Position numbers and translations under genes: made by a program | Shown here: piece after piece, positions 42,408 through 51,308 of the stretch | Layout of the letters: each line of letters opens with the position of its first letter | Numbering within the stretch: position 1 is the first letter of the stretch | From: UBA4971 sp900019985 | GTDB lineage: Bacteria; Bacillota; SHA-98; UBA4971 | Length of the DNA stretch: 64,000 nucleotides | Direction: 5' to 3' | Assembly: GCA_050949175.1 (NCBI GenBank) | Contig: JBMNFG010000006.1 | Coordinates: forward strand, 30,214-94,213 | The notes under the pieces: generated by a model | What the model saw: the letters and a program-made list of their open reading frames with translations, nothing else | What the model was told of the DNA's origin: nothing | The model's database searches: none

Positions 42408-43539
42408 GACGAAGGCAAGGCTGATGCAAGGGAATGAGGCATGTGCTGAAGGGGCTATTGCAGCAGGCCTGCGTTTTTTTGCAGGGTACCCCATAACCCC
42501 TTCGACAGAGATTGCCGAAAAACTGGCGGAGCTCCTCCCGAAAGCAGGCGGGAAGTTCATACAGATGGAAGATGAAATCGCAAGTATATCAGCGGTAATC
42601 GGGGCCTCGCTTACAGGAGCGAAATCCATGACTGCCACGAGCGGACCCGGATTCTCCCTAAAGCAGGAGAGTATTGGGTTTGCTGCCATCGCAGAGATAC
42701 CTTGCGTTATCGTGGACGTCATGAGAGTCGGGCCAAGTACAGGTGTTCCCACTGCTCCATCCCAGGCAGATGTAATGCAAGCACGGTGGGGAACACATGG
42801 TGACCATCCTGTTGTTGTCCTATGCCCTACATCCGTCGCAGAGACGTATACCTTGATAATTGAGGCGTTCAATATATCAGAGAGATGGAGGATCCCTGTA
42901 GTATTTCTTATGGATGAAGTCATAGGACACATGCGTGAGAAGGTAGTGCTTCCGGATCCTCATGGACTCAAGATAGTAGAGAGGCTGCGTCCTACATGCA
43001 AGCCCGAAGATTACCTTCCTTTTGATGCCGATGTAGGAGACGGAGTCGTTCCGCCTATGGCGGATTTCGGAACTGGGTTCAGGTACCACCTGACAGGCCT
43101 TACCCACGACAAAACAGGGTTTCCCACTACAAAAAGGCCTGAGGTGGATGCTCTGATAAGGCGGCTTTCGGGCAAGGTGGACACAGCCAAAGAGGAAGTG
43201 ACCTTTGTCCATGAGGTCATGATTGAAGATGCTGATGTCGCGGTATTTGCCTATGGCATCACTGCCCGTGCAGGTGCCAGGGCAATAAGGGATGCGCGGG
43301 CAATGGGCATACGAGCAGGCCTCCTTACAGCAAAGACACTATGGCCTTTCCCGGAAGAGCACGTGGAGAGGATTGCCGGGAATGTCAGAGGGATAATCGT
43401 TCCTGAGATGAACATGGGGCAATTAGTCTGTGAGGTTGAGCGGGCCGCTAAGGGCAAGACGAAAGTCATAAGCCTTACCAGGGTGGATGCAGAGCCCATT
43501 TCCCCGGACCAAATCCTCGCCCTGCTGAAGGAGGTATAG
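42397..43539 (+). CDS. korA: 2-oxoacid:ferredoxin oxidoreductase alpha subunit
   Basis: 380 residues from ATG 42397 (GGGGAGGTGG upstream). Carries the pyrimidine-binding/transketolase-core region: QGNEACAEGAIAAGLRFFAGYPITPSTEI, FIQMEDEIASISAVIGASLTGAKSMTATSGPGFSL. The order korD-A-B-C and its position before sucCD point to 2-oxoglutarate as substrate (making succinyl-CoA, CO2 and reduced ferredoxin), though 2-ketoisovalerate or pyruvate relatives share these motifs. Confidence 0.92.
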   Translation: MKNKTKARLMQGNEACAEGAIAAGLRFFAGYPITPSTEIAEKLAELLPKAGGKFIQMEDEIASISAVIGASLTGAKSMTATSGPGFSLKQESIGFAAIAEIPCVIVDVMRVGPSTGVPTAPSQADVMQARWGTHGDHPVVVLCPTSVAETYTLIIEAFNISERWRIPVVFLMDEVIGHMREKVVLPDPHGLKIVERLRPTCKPEDYLPFDADVGDGVVPPMADFGTGFRYHLTGLTHDKTGFPTTKRPEVDALIRRLSGKVDTAKEEVTFVHEVMIEDADVAVFAYGITARAGARAIRDARAMGIRAGLLTAKTLWPFPEEHVERIAGNVRGIIVPEMNMGQLVCEVERAAKGKTKVISLTRVDAEPISPDQILALLKEV

Positions 43540-43542
43540 AAC

Positions 43543-44373
43543 ATGGCAAAGCCTATTACCTACTATCTCAGAGAAGACAAAATGCCGCACATATGGTGCG
43601 AAGGCTGTGGCCACGGGATTGTCCTTGGGGCTTTCATCAGAGCCGTGGATTCACTGGGTCTCGATAAGAACAATGTCTGTGTAGTATCTGGGATTGGCTG
43701 TGCATCCAGGGCCCCGGGGTACCTGGATTTTGATACCCTCCACACAACGCATGGCAGGGCCCTTGCTTTTGCCACCGGTATCAAGATGATGAAACCGCAT
43801 CTTAACGTAATAGTCCTCGCGGGAGACGGAGATCTTGCTGCTATCGGTGGAAATCACCTGATCCATGCAGCCAGGCGGAATATAGGCATCACAACCATAT
43901 GCTTCAATAACAGCATCTACGGGATGACAAGCGGGCAGTATTCACCTATGACTCCCACAGGGAGGATGGCAACGACCGCGCCTTACGGGCACATAGAAGA
44001 GCCTTTTGACCTCTGCGATCTGGTGTTTGCTGCAGGAGCAAGCTTCGTCGCAAGGGGGACTGCATATCATGCCAGGCCCCTGTCGAGGTTGATAGCAAAG
44101 GCCATATCAACAGACGGGTTTGCTTTTGTTGAAGCTGTTTCTCAGTGTCCCACGTATTTCGGACGCCGTAACAGGATGAGAAATGCCCTGGTTATGTTGG
44201 ACTGGCAGAAAGAACACGCAGTGACAAAACAGGCTGCATCCCGGCTTTCACCGGATGAAATGGAGGGGAAGTTCATTATCGGTGAGATCGGGACAAGGAC
44301 GAGGCCTGAGTACACCAAGCGCTACGATGCGATAATTGAAGCTGCTTCCAAGGAGACTGATAAAAGTGTATAA
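43543..44373 (+). CDS. korB: 2-oxoacid:ferredoxin oxidoreductase beta subunit (TPP-binding)
   Basis: 276 residues. TPP motif GDGDLAAIGGNHLIHAARRN and the cluster-site region WCEGCGHG plus GIGCASR are conserved, as is TTHGRALAFATGIK. It starts 3 bp after korA with AAGGAGG upstream and overlaps korC by 8 bp. Forms the active heterodimer with KorA. Confidence 0.93.
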   Translation: MAKPITYYLREDKMPHIWCEGCGHGIVLGAFIRAVDSLGLDKNNVCVVSGIGCASRAPGYLDFDTLHTTHGRALAFATGIKMMKPHLNVIVLAGDGDLAAIGGNHLIHAARRNIGITTICFNNSIYGMTSGQYSPMTPTGRMATTAPYGHIEEPFDLCDLVFAAGASFVARGTAYHARPLSRLIAKAISTDGFAFVEAVSQCPTYFGRRNRMRNALVMLDWQKEHAVTKQAASRLSPDEMEGKFIIGEIGTRTRPEYTKRYDAIIEAASKETDKSV

Positions 44374-44926
44374 GGAGATACGTCTTTCAGGAACCGGAGG
44401 ACAAGGTTTGATTCTGGCAGGTTTGATCCTTGCTGAGGCTGCAGGAGTATATGACGGGTATGAGGTGATCCAGACCCAGTCATACGGTCCTGAGGCACGC
44501 GGAGGAGCCAGCAGGGCTGAGGTGATAATTTCAGATGAGGCGATAGACTACCCTAAGGTTACTTCCCCTGACATAGTCCTAGTCATGTCCCAGCAGGCAT
44601 GCGACATATACGGCGGCCTGGTAAAGCCGGGCGGGTTCGTGATTATCGACGATACTAACGTAAGCTCCCTACCATGCGTGCGAGATGCTTCCATTCTGAC
44701 TTTACCCATCACTGAACTTGCAAGACAGGATGTGGGTAGGCAGGTAGTGGCCAATGTCGTGGCTCTTGGCGCTCTCGTAGGAATAACCGGCATAGTAACG
44801 CCTGAAGCTATGGAACAGGCGATCCTTGCCAGAGTCCCGAAGGGCACTGAAGAGCTGAACATGAAGGCTTTCAATGTCGGTCTTGAAAAGGGGAGGGAGG
44901 TAGTAGCTCAATATGAAACTCCATGA
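44366..44926 (+). CDS. korC: 2-oxoacid:ferredoxin oxidoreductase gamma subunit
   Basis: 186 residues from GTG 44366 (AAGGAGA upstream, overlapping the korB stop). Family motifs are IRLSGTGGQGLILAGLILAEAA and QTQSYGPEARGGASRAEVIIS. It likely completes a four-subunit KorABCD enzyme. Its stop overlaps the sucC start by 14 bp, which ties 2-oxoglutarate oxidation to succinyl-CoA use. Confidence 0.92.
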   Translation: MYKEIRLSGTGGQGLILAGLILAEAAGVYDGYEVIQTQSYGPEARGGASRAEVIISDEAIDYPKVTSPDIVLVMSQQACDIYGGLVKPGGFVIIDDTNVSSLPCVRDASILTLPITELARQDVGRQVVANVVALGALVGITGIVTPEAMEQAILARVPKGTEELNMKAFNVGLEKGREVVAQYETP

Positions 44927-46052
44927 ATATCAGGCAAAAGAGATTATGCGGCGCTACGGGATTCCTACTCCAAAAGGACAGGTTGCACAGACCCCGGATG
45001 AGGCCTACAGAATCGCATCTGAGCTCGAGGGGCATGTCGTGGTGAAAGCCCAGGTCCATGTCGGTGGCAGGGGCAAGGCAGGCGGCATCAGTGTGGTGAA
45101 GTCCCCTGAGGAAGCAAAAGAGGCTGCCAGTCGAATCCTCGGCATGAACATAAAAGGCCTTACCGTCAGGAAAGTCTTGGTGGAGCAGGCTGTCGAAGCA
45201 GAGGATGAGTACTATTTGGGCGTGACAATCGATAGATCACGAAAAGCAATTGTGATTATAGCCAGTAGTGAAGGCGGAGTTGATATTGAGGAAGTCGCTG
45301 CGAAGACCCCTGAGAAGATTTCTAAGGTCCGGTCTACTCCGAAAGAAGGGTTTATGCCTTGGCAGGCAAGGGCTTTGGCTTTGTCAGCAGGTTTTGATAG
45401 GAGATGTATACCTCAAGTTGGTGCGTACTTCTCTTATCTTTTCCGCTTATTTGTAGAAAACGATGCTGAGCTTGCTGAAATCAATCCTCTCATGCTTACT
45501 GAGGACGGCAGGGTAATCGCTGCTGATGCCAAGATTACATTGGACGACAACGCCCTTTTCAGGCACCCTGAGTACGCGGAGCTTTGGGAGGCGGAAGGTG
45601 ATGACCCTTTGGAGCAGGAGGCAAGGAGAAGAGGTCTTACCTATGTGAAGCTAAACGGTGATATTGGGGTTATCGGAAACGGAGCAGGCCTTGTAATGGC
45701 GACGATTGACGCTATCAAGGCTGAAGGAGGAGAAGCCGCAAATTTCCTTGATATCGGTGGAGGTGCCAGAGCGGAAGTCGTCCAAAATGCCTTGGAACTC
45801 ATCCTTATGGATAAGGATGTTAAAGCCATTCTGATTAACGTATTCGGCGGCATCACCAGGTGTGATGAGGTGGCGCAAGGCCTCATTAAGGCCATTGAAA
45901 GCGTAGATCTGGACCTTCCCGTTGTTGTGCGGCTGGTCGGCACAAGGGAAAAGGAAGGGCGGGCCCTCCTTAGCGGCACATCTGTGGTTGCAGCAGATAC
46001 CATGGTTGATGCTGCCAAGCGTATTGTGGCAATTGCAAGGGGAGGAATGTGA
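44913..46052 (+). CDS. sucC: Succinate-CoA ligase beta subunit
   Basis: 379 residues. ATP-grasp N-terminal domain with HEYQAKEIMRRYGIPTP and HVGGRGKAGGISVVKS, and a C-terminal CoA-ligase domain with FLDIGGGARAEVV and ILINVFGGITRCDEVA. GGGAGGGAGG lies upstream; it overlaps korC. Converts succinyl-CoA to succinate with ATP/GTP formation, or the reverse. Confidence 0.95.
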   Translation: MKLHEYQAKEIMRRYGIPTPKGQVAQTPDEAYRIASELEGHVVVKAQVHVGGRGKAGGISVVKSPEEAKEAASRILGMNIKGLTVRKVLVEQAVEAEDEYYLGVTIDRSRKAIVIIASSEGGVDIEEVAAKTPEKISKVRSTPKEGFMPWQARALALSAGFDRRCIPQVGAYFSYLFRLFVENDAELAEINPLMLTEDGRVIAADAKITLDDNALFRHPEYAELWEAEGDDPLEQEARRRGLTYVKLNGDIGVIGNGAGLVMATIDAIKAEGGEAANFLDIGGGARAEVVQNALELILMDKDVKAILINVFGGITRCDEVAQGLIKAIESVDLDLPVVVRLVGTREKEGRALLSGTSVVAADTMVDAAKRIVAIARGGM

Positions 46053-46053
46053 T

Positions 46054-46947
46054 GTGGGCATATTCGTAGATAAGAACACGAGGATCGTTGTTCAAGGTAT
46101 CACAGGAAGGGAAGGAAGGTTCCATGCCCTTCGCATGAGGGACTACAACCCTGAGACGGTTGTTGCCGGGGTGACTCCCGGCAGAGGTGGACAAGATGTC
46201 GAAGGCATCCCTGTATTTGATACCGTATCTGAGGCAGTTAAGCAGTGCGGGGCAAATACATCTTGTATTTTTGTACCGTCAAGAGCTGCAAGAGATGCGG
46301 TTGTGGAGGCCTTTGCATCCGGAATAGAACTTGTCGTATGCATCACTGAAGGCATTCCCACCCTTGATGTAATAGATATGCTGGATAAAGCAAAGAACGG
46401 AGGGCAGGGGCTAAGGGTTATCGGGCCTAACTGTCCGGGTATTATCACTGTCGGCGAAGTATCTTGCGGAATCATGCCGACGCAGATCTTTCGTCCCGGT
46501 CCTGTCGGTGTAATTTCAAGGAGCGGTACTCTGACTTATGAAGTTGTCAGCCTGCTTTCAGCCCGAGGGATCGGACAGTCAACTTGCATAGGGATTGGAG
46601 GCGACCCTGTAATCGGTACGAGTTTTGTCCATTGCCTCGAGGCATTTGAGGAGGATGATGCCACTTCTGCAGTGGTGTTAATAGGCGAGATCGGAGGACG
46701 GGACGAAGAAGAAGCTGCGTCTTTCATCAGTAATATGACAAAACCGGTTGTGGCATTTGTATCCGGGCGCACAGCTCCTCCGGGAAAGCGAATGGGACAT
46801 GCAGGGGCTATAGTATCAGGCTCCATGGGGACAGCTGAATCCAAGGTAAAGGCTTTTGGGGAAGCAGGTGTTCCTGTGGCAGATACGGTAAATGAGATTG
46901 TGGATCTAGTAGCGGGGTTGCTCACAGATGTCAAGATGCCTATGTGA
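46054..46947 (+). CDS. sucD: Succinate-CoA ligase alpha subunit
   Basis: 297 residues from GTG 46054, which directly follows the sucC stop, with GGGGAGGA upstream; an upstream frame extension to 45922 overlaps sucC without support. CoA-binding Rossmann domain (VVQGITGREGRFHALRM), GPNCPGIITVGE, and the phospho-histidine motif GKRMGHAGAIVSGSMGT. Ends the long operon. No clear intrinsic terminator was found in 46948-47064. Confidence 0.95.
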   Translation: MGIFVDKNTRIVVQGITGREGRFHALRMRDYNPETVVAGVTPGRGGQDVEGIPVFDTVSEAVKQCGANTSCIFVPSRAARDAVVEAFASGIELVVCITEGIPTLDVIDMLDKAKNGGQGLRVIGPNCPGIITVGEVSCGIMPTQIFRPGPVGVISRSGTLTYEVVSLLSARGIGQSTCIGIGGDPVIGTSFVHCLEAFEEDDATSAVVLIGEIGGRDEEEAASFISNMTKPVVAFVSGRTAPPGKRMGHAGAIVSGSMGTAESKVKAFGEAGVPVADTVNEIVDLVAGLLTDVKMPM

Positions 46948-47064
46948 TTTGAAGCCGTAGAGGCTAATAGGCTTATACTTAGGGTGACAGATCGTATGGG
47001 AACTTGTCCTGTCCGGGTTCAGCCGGCTTCAGGGTTCACCATCTGCCACCCTGGTTCATCCTTC

Positions 47065-47670
47065 CTACTCTTCCGTCTTCTTAAGTACTTGCGCTATTAC
47101 ATTTGCGATAAACCTCTGAAACTGCGGTGTTTTTGCCATCTCCAGAAGCAGCGCAAGAGAGCCTCCGGGAATAGGCATTGAGCCCAGTGTGACAGTGTCC
47201 TGATCCTGTTCCAAGGCAGCTCTGACAAGGGATGCGATCTCTGCCAAGGCGCCTGTGGCTTCATCTGTCAGTTTCACTGATGCTTGGAATTTTTCTAAAG
47301 CAGCATTAATACTGCCGTCTTGAATAGAGCTGCGAATGGCCGACTTTACACGCGCGGTAAATGCCTTGGTTCGTTCTTTCTTTTCCGCGGTATCCTTATC
47401 TGACGTGCCTTCCGGTTTCTCATCCGTTTTTTCTTCCACCTTTTTGGTATCGTCAGCCTGCTCTCCATCGGAAACATCGCTTGCATACGTTCTTCTGCGC
47501 CTCGATCTTTCGCCGGTATCTTTATGCGGCATTTCAGATCTAGCTTCCAGCGCATCCAGCCTCGATGATACGCGGCTGTATGAATCTTCCATTTGCCGCA
47601 TATTCCGTTCCAGTCTCTGCATGATCAGTTTTTGTTCAGATATTGCGTCATAGATTGCTTGCATATCCAT
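47065..47670 (-). CDS. Hypothetical coiled-coil protein
   Basis: 201 residues, no family recognised. The N-terminal ~45 residues form a coiled coil (QKLIMQRLERNMRQMEDSYSRV), followed by a highly charged, low-complexity Lys/Glu/Asp segment (~50-105) and a helical C-terminal domain (KFQASVKLTDEATGALAEIAS...). Hydrophilic, no signal peptide. Convergent with sucD. Residues resemble cytoplasmic spore or stress structural proteins in composition only. Confidence 0.65.
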   Translation of the reverse strand: MDMQAIYDAISEQKLIMQRLERNMRQMEDSYSRVSSRLDALEARSEMPHKDTGERSRRRRTYASDVSDGEQADDTKKVEEKTDEKPEGTSDKDTAEKKERTKAFTARVKSAIRSSIQDGSINAALEKFQASVKLTDEATGALAEIASLVRAALEQDQDTVTLGSMPIPGGSLALLLEMAKTPQFQRFIANVIAQVLKKTEE

Positions 47671-47842
47671 AAGACCACCCCACAGTCAATATTGGGGACT
47701 GCAGATTAAACTAGCAGTATATTATATGACCTTCCGTCACGATTCTGTGCCCGAGAAGGCCTATGCACGTGGGCTCTTTCTCAGCTTCATAGTGGGCAAA
47801 TCACCAAGGAAACCCAAGTTGAATAAGATCTACAGATAGCAT

Positions 47843-48292
47843 ATGGCTCAAGAGCCGCAAGGTTGCTTAAGTATCAGCTTCATGAGGACATGTGAAAGGT
47901 GGGACATAGGACCCATGAGTGGATTTGATGATATTGTGTCTCAGTTTTTTGCCGGGGGAGACAAACCGAATGACGGGTCATTTGAAGATCTAGTCCGCGA
48001 GTTCGGCGTATCCATGGGCGATACCGAGAAAATGCGTCAAATGCTGCATTCACTCGGTTACACTGATGCCCAGTTGGAAGATGCTAATGAGATGGCCAGA
48101 ATGGCACAGGATTTCCTTGTAGCAATGCCTGATGAGACTCGAAAAAACATCATGAATATGGTAATCCAGGCTCTGTCTATCTTAGAGTTTAGGGATGTCC
48201 CGCCTGATATTCAAGGGTTCCTGGAGACAGCACACGGTGCTCCGGGAGAACCTGCCGGCCCTCAGGATACCGATCCAAAGGACGAGACGTAA
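47843..48292 (+). CDS. Hypothetical small acidic helical protein
   Basis: 149 residues from the first ATG, or 125 from ATG 47915, which starts the better-composed part (MSGFDDIVSQFF). Helical and acidic, with Met-rich stretches (MVIQALSILEF), no motif or membrane segment. It precedes the three micropeptide genes in the same direction; no function can be given. Confidence 0.55.
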   Translation: MAQEPQGCLSISFMRTCERWDIGPMSGFDDIVSQFFAGGDKPNDGSFEDLVREFGVSMGDTEKMRQMLHSLGYTDAQLEDANEMARMAQDFLVAMPDETRKNIMNMVIQALSILEFRDVPPDIQGFLETAHGAPGEPAGPQDTDPKDET

Positions 48293-48442
48293 ACGGGGAG
48301 ACAGTCTGTTGGCCCACAACAGGGCAGGAAGCCGGACGCATAATTTCTGACTTCTCTGGAGCAAAGTCAGGCACGACTCCATATCATAGTACAGACCACA
48401 GCCTCTTTCGGGTTTGGGGTTACAAGAGAGGAGGCAGATCTC

Positions 48443-48532
48443 ATGGGAAATAGCGACTTGGAATTCTGGTGGATAATCGTCCTGCTCTTTATATTGCTCG
48501 TTCCTTTGTTCCTGATCTTCGTATGCATATAA
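48443..48532 (+). CDS. 29-residue WW-motif membrane micropeptide 1
   Basis: ATG with AGAGGAGG 9 bp upstream, stop TAA. The head NSDLEF is followed by WW and one hydrophobic helix (IIVLLFILLVPLFLIF). It shares EFWW(I/V)IVLLFILLVP with the next ORF, a similarity at protein level that noncoding DNA would not keep. Function unknown; size and single-helix form recall small sporulation or membrane-regulatory peptides. Confidence 0.65.
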   Translation: MGNSDLEFWWIIVLLFILLVPLFLIFVCI

Positions 48533-48612
48533 AGCGTGTCCTAAGGCTGAAGGACCGCGAAATCGGGTGTGTTTTGGAAGGCTAGGCATCCTGTGAAAGG
48601 AGGACAAACAAA

Positions 48613-48714
48613 ATGCCCAACGACTTAGAATTCTGGTGGGTAATCGTGCTGCTTTTCATCTTACTCGTTCCGATATTCCTGGTTTTCATTCCGATCTGGT
48701 CGAAGAAGGTGTAA
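48613..48714 (+). CDS. 33-residue WW-motif membrane micropeptide 2
   Basis: ATG with AAAGGAGG upstream, stop TAA. Head PNDLEF, then WW and VIVLLFILLVPIFLVF, ending in a basic tail WSKKV that should lie inside the membrane's cytoplasmic face if the head is outside, or vice versa. It is the closest relative of the preceding peptide, 80 bp away, and probably arose from it by duplication. Confidence 0.65.
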   Translation: MPNDLEFWWVIVLLFILLVPIFLVFIPIWSKKV

Positions 48715-48757
48715 GGCTGTTTCAGCCGGTGGATATATGCGGGAGGAGGGCTGAAAT

Positions 48758-48871
48758 GTGAGTCTTAAACTGGACAATTGGTGGCTGGTGGTTTTCTTGT
48801 TCGTACTAATGATACCTCAGCTTATGACTGTTACTAGGCTGATTGTCATGCGTTACTCCCTTGAAAAGTAA
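48758..48871 (+). CDS. 37-residue WW-motif membrane micropeptide 3
   Basis: GTG start with GGGAGGAGGG upstream; the overlapping ATG at 48756 would stop at once. Head LKLDN, then WW and LVVFLFVLMIP, with a longer polar tail (MRYSLEK). More diverged than peptides 1 and 2 but with the same layout. A hairpin terminator follows at 48914. Confidence 0.55.
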   Translation: MSLKLDNWWLVVFLFVLMIPQLMTVTRLIVMRYSLEK

Positions 48872-48913
48872 CAACATTGCCTGGCTACCAACTCGCAGCC
48901 TCCTCATATCTCG

Positions 48914-48942
48914 GGCCACGACCGGCAAGTCGTGGCCTCTTC
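48914..48942 (+). terminator. Terminator after the micropeptide cluster
   Basis: GGCCACGAC, six-base loop, GTCGTGGCC, then TCTTC. Perfect 9-bp stem with a short U-poor tail. Confidence 0.6.
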
Positions 48943-49029
48943 AATTGTGAAAATGCACTTGCTCACCCATTAGCAGCCTGTGGAATATCATTTATCATCT
49001 GATAATCGACGTAAAGGAGGGAGCTTTAG

Positions 49030-50238
49030 GTGGTCTCTCTCGTTTTGGCTTACATCGCAGCTGTTGCATCTTTGGCGCGCAGGGCTGCTAAAACCGGTTA
49101 TCATCGACATCGCCGGAAAATCGTCATATTCGGCCCGGACGTGGATGCCGGGCAACACGGTTCAATAGTGAAAAGCTGCGGGGGCCGTGTCAAGAGGGCT
49201 CTTCCCTTGATTAACGCAGCTGTTTGCGTATTTCCGGACGAAGAGCAAGCCATGGCGCTTCTTACACGTCGCCGTGAGGTAAAGTGGATAGAAGACGATA
49301 GCGTCTTTGAGATAGTCAGAACGGCGGCACCTGGTGCCGGAACCTGCAAGAGATGTTTCGGACTGAAAGGTCCGGGGTTCTCTACACAAACAACCCCATG
49401 GGGTGTGACAAGGATCGATGCTCCTTCAGTTTGGAAGAAAGCCACAGGGAGAGGCATCCGCGTGGGTGTGGTTGACACAGGAGTAAACGCAGGTCACCCC
49501 GACTTGGCAGGAAACATCAAAGGCACCTTTAACCCGATATCAGGCACTGTCGATGCAGAAGACGACAATGGACACGGCACCCATGTGGCAGGTACAATTG
49601 CAGCCCTTGACAATGAGTTCGGTGTTGTGGGAGTTGCTCCGGAAGCTGAGATCTATGCAGTGAAATCCTTTGACTCAAAGGGAAAAGGCATGGCATCCGA
49701 CATCATCCAGGGTATCGCCTGGTGCATAGGTCAAAACGTCAAAATAATCAACATGAGTTTTGGGAGCGCTGATCCTGGAAAAGCCCTTGAGCTTGCTGTC
49801 AGTAAAGCGGCTGAAGCAGGCATTCTTCTGGTTGCTGCATCAGGAAACACAGGGGGGCAGAATACGGTTCTGTACCCGGCGCGGGATCCTCGTGTTGTCG
49901 CAGTTGCGGCTTCCACCCAAGACGATGAAATCGCACCATTCAGCAGCTCCGGGCCTGAAGTCGATATTACAGGGCCGGGCACTGACATATATTCCACATA
50001 CGCACGTCAACGGTACAAAACTCTCACAGGGACTTCCATGGCGTGTCCGCATGTGACAGGCGTTGCTGCCTTGGTTCTTTCTGCAGTTCCTGACATGCGT
50101 GCCGAAGATGTCAAAGAGGTCCTTTGCAGCACGGCAACAGTTATAGACGGGGTTTCCAGGGATCAACAAGGTGCAGGCATCGTGAATGCAGAGGCGGCTG
50201 TGGCTTTCGCACTTGAGAAGACCTTTGATGCCTGGTAG
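49030..50238 (+). CDS. Subtilisin-like serine peptidase (S8)
   Basis: 402 residues. The catalytic triad is present: VVDTGVN (Asp), NGHGTHVAGT (His), GTSMACPHVTG (Ser); the oxyanion Asn lies in AASGNTGG. The first ~100 residues form an I9-type propeptide (VIFGPDVDAG...VKWIEDD). There is only a short hydrophobic start with many basic residues after it, so secretion is uncertain. GTG start with AAAGGAGGGAG upstream. It lies 44 bp before a second, unrelated serine peptidase gene. Confidence 0.93.
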   Translation: MVSLVLAYIAAVASLARRAAKTGYHRHRRKIVIFGPDVDAGQHGSIVKSCGGRVKRALPLINAAVCVFPDEEQAMALLTRRREVKWIEDDSVFEIVRTAAPGAGTCKRCFGLKGPGFSTQTTPWGVTRIDAPSVWKKATGRGIRVGVVDTGVNAGHPDLAGNIKGTFNPISGTVDAEDDNGHGTHVAGTIAALDNEFGVVGVAPEAEIYAVKSFDSKGKGMASDIIQGIAWCIGQNVKIINMSFGSADPGKALELAVSKAAEAGILLVAASGNTGGQNTVLYPARDPRVVAVAASTQDDEIAPFSSSGPEVDITGPGTDIYSTYARQRYKTLTGTSMACPHVTGVAALVLSAVPDMRAEDVKEVLCSTATVIDGVSRDQQGAGIVNAEAAVAFALEKTFDAW

Positions 50239-50282
50239 GTGCCGCAAGAACCGACAGTCCATGGTGATCTTCGGAGAGGGGA

Positions 50283-51308
50283 GTGTGGTTTACTGTGGAC
50301 GAAGTTTTTGAAGTCTTAAAGGATGCCACATGGCAACTTATGTCTTTAAAGAACGTTGTAGGAGTAGGTAGAGGTTACAAGACCATCGCCGGGACTGGGA
50401 CTGACTGTGAATGCATAGTCGTTATGGTGAAAGAGAAAGTGTCCGGGCTTGGTCTCCGAGGCGAGGATTTCGTGCCTTCTGAGATCAGAGGCGTGCCTAC
50501 AGATGTCATAGAAGTCGGCGAGTTCAGGTTTCTGAGTGAAAGATGGTCCAAGATGAGGCCTGCCCAGCCTGGGATAAGTTGTGGACACTATCAGATCACT
50601 GCAGGGACTTTCGGGGCGGTTGTCCGCGATGCAAAGACCGGTGATATATTGATACTATCCAATAATCACGTGCTAGCCAACTCAACGAGTGGGCGGGATG
50701 GCAAGGCTCGGCATGGAGATCCTATTCTCCAGCCGGGTGTGGCTGACGGAGGTGTGCCGGATCGAGACGAAATAGGTTATCTGGAGCGGTTTATTCCTGT
50801 TGAAATGAGCGGACGGGTTCCTCCGTGCGTTGCAACAAGATCAGTTGAACTTGCGATGAATAGGTGGCTAAAAGTCAGCAGATCACCGGTTAGGGTGGAA
50901 GTGGTGGCAAGATCTCTAGCTAGTTCCCCGAATATAGTGGATGCAGCCGTTGCGCGTCCGTTAAGTTCTAAGGTGGTTAATCCGCACATCCTCGGATTGG
51001 GCGAGATAAGAGGTGTCCGTGAGCCTGAATTAGGCCTTCGCGTCAGAAAAAGCGGGCGGACGACAGGAGTCACTGAAGGCGAAATAAGGGTGATTGATGC
51101 CACGGTCAGTGTTATCTACTCTGACGACTTGACTGCGACGTTTATAGACCAGATCCTCACAAGTAAGATGGGGGACAGCGGTGATTCAGGCTCTGTAGGT
51201 GTTGATGATGAGATGAACGCTGTAGGCCTGTTATTTGCAGGATCAAACACCTTTACCATCTATAACAGGATGACTAATGTCCTTAAGATGCTGGAAGTCT
51301 CTTTTTGA
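50283..51308 (+). CDS. Chymotrypsin-fold serine peptidase-like protein
   Basis: 341 residues, no signal peptide. A trypsin-like fold is indicated by LSNNHVLANS (catalytic His), NIVDAAVARP (candidate Asp) and GDSGDSGSVGVDD (Ser in GDSGS). The region GAVVRDAKTGDILILSNN matches bacterial NAL1-like/S1-type peptidases. The first ~85 residues (VGVGRGYKTIAG...) form an extra domain. The gene follows the subtilisin closely, so the two enzymes may act together in processing or proteolysis. The GTG is the likely start (GGAGAGGGG upstream). Confidence 0.75.
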   Translation: MWFTVDEVFEVLKDATWQLMSLKNVVGVGRGYKTIAGTGTDCECIVVMVKEKVSGLGLRGEDFVPSEIRGVPTDVIEVGEFRFLSERWSKMRPAQPGISCGHYQITAGTFGAVVRDAKTGDILILSNNHVLANSTSGRDGKARHGDPILQPGVADGGVPDRDEIGYLERFIPVEMSGRVPPCVATRSVELAMNRWLKVSRSPVRVEVVARSLASSPNIVDAAVARPLSSKVVNPHILGLGEIRGVREPELGLRVRKSGRTTGVTEGEIRVIDATVSVIYSDDLTATFIDQILTSKMGDSGDSGSVGVDDEMNAVGLLFAGSNTFTIYNRMTNVLKMLEVSF

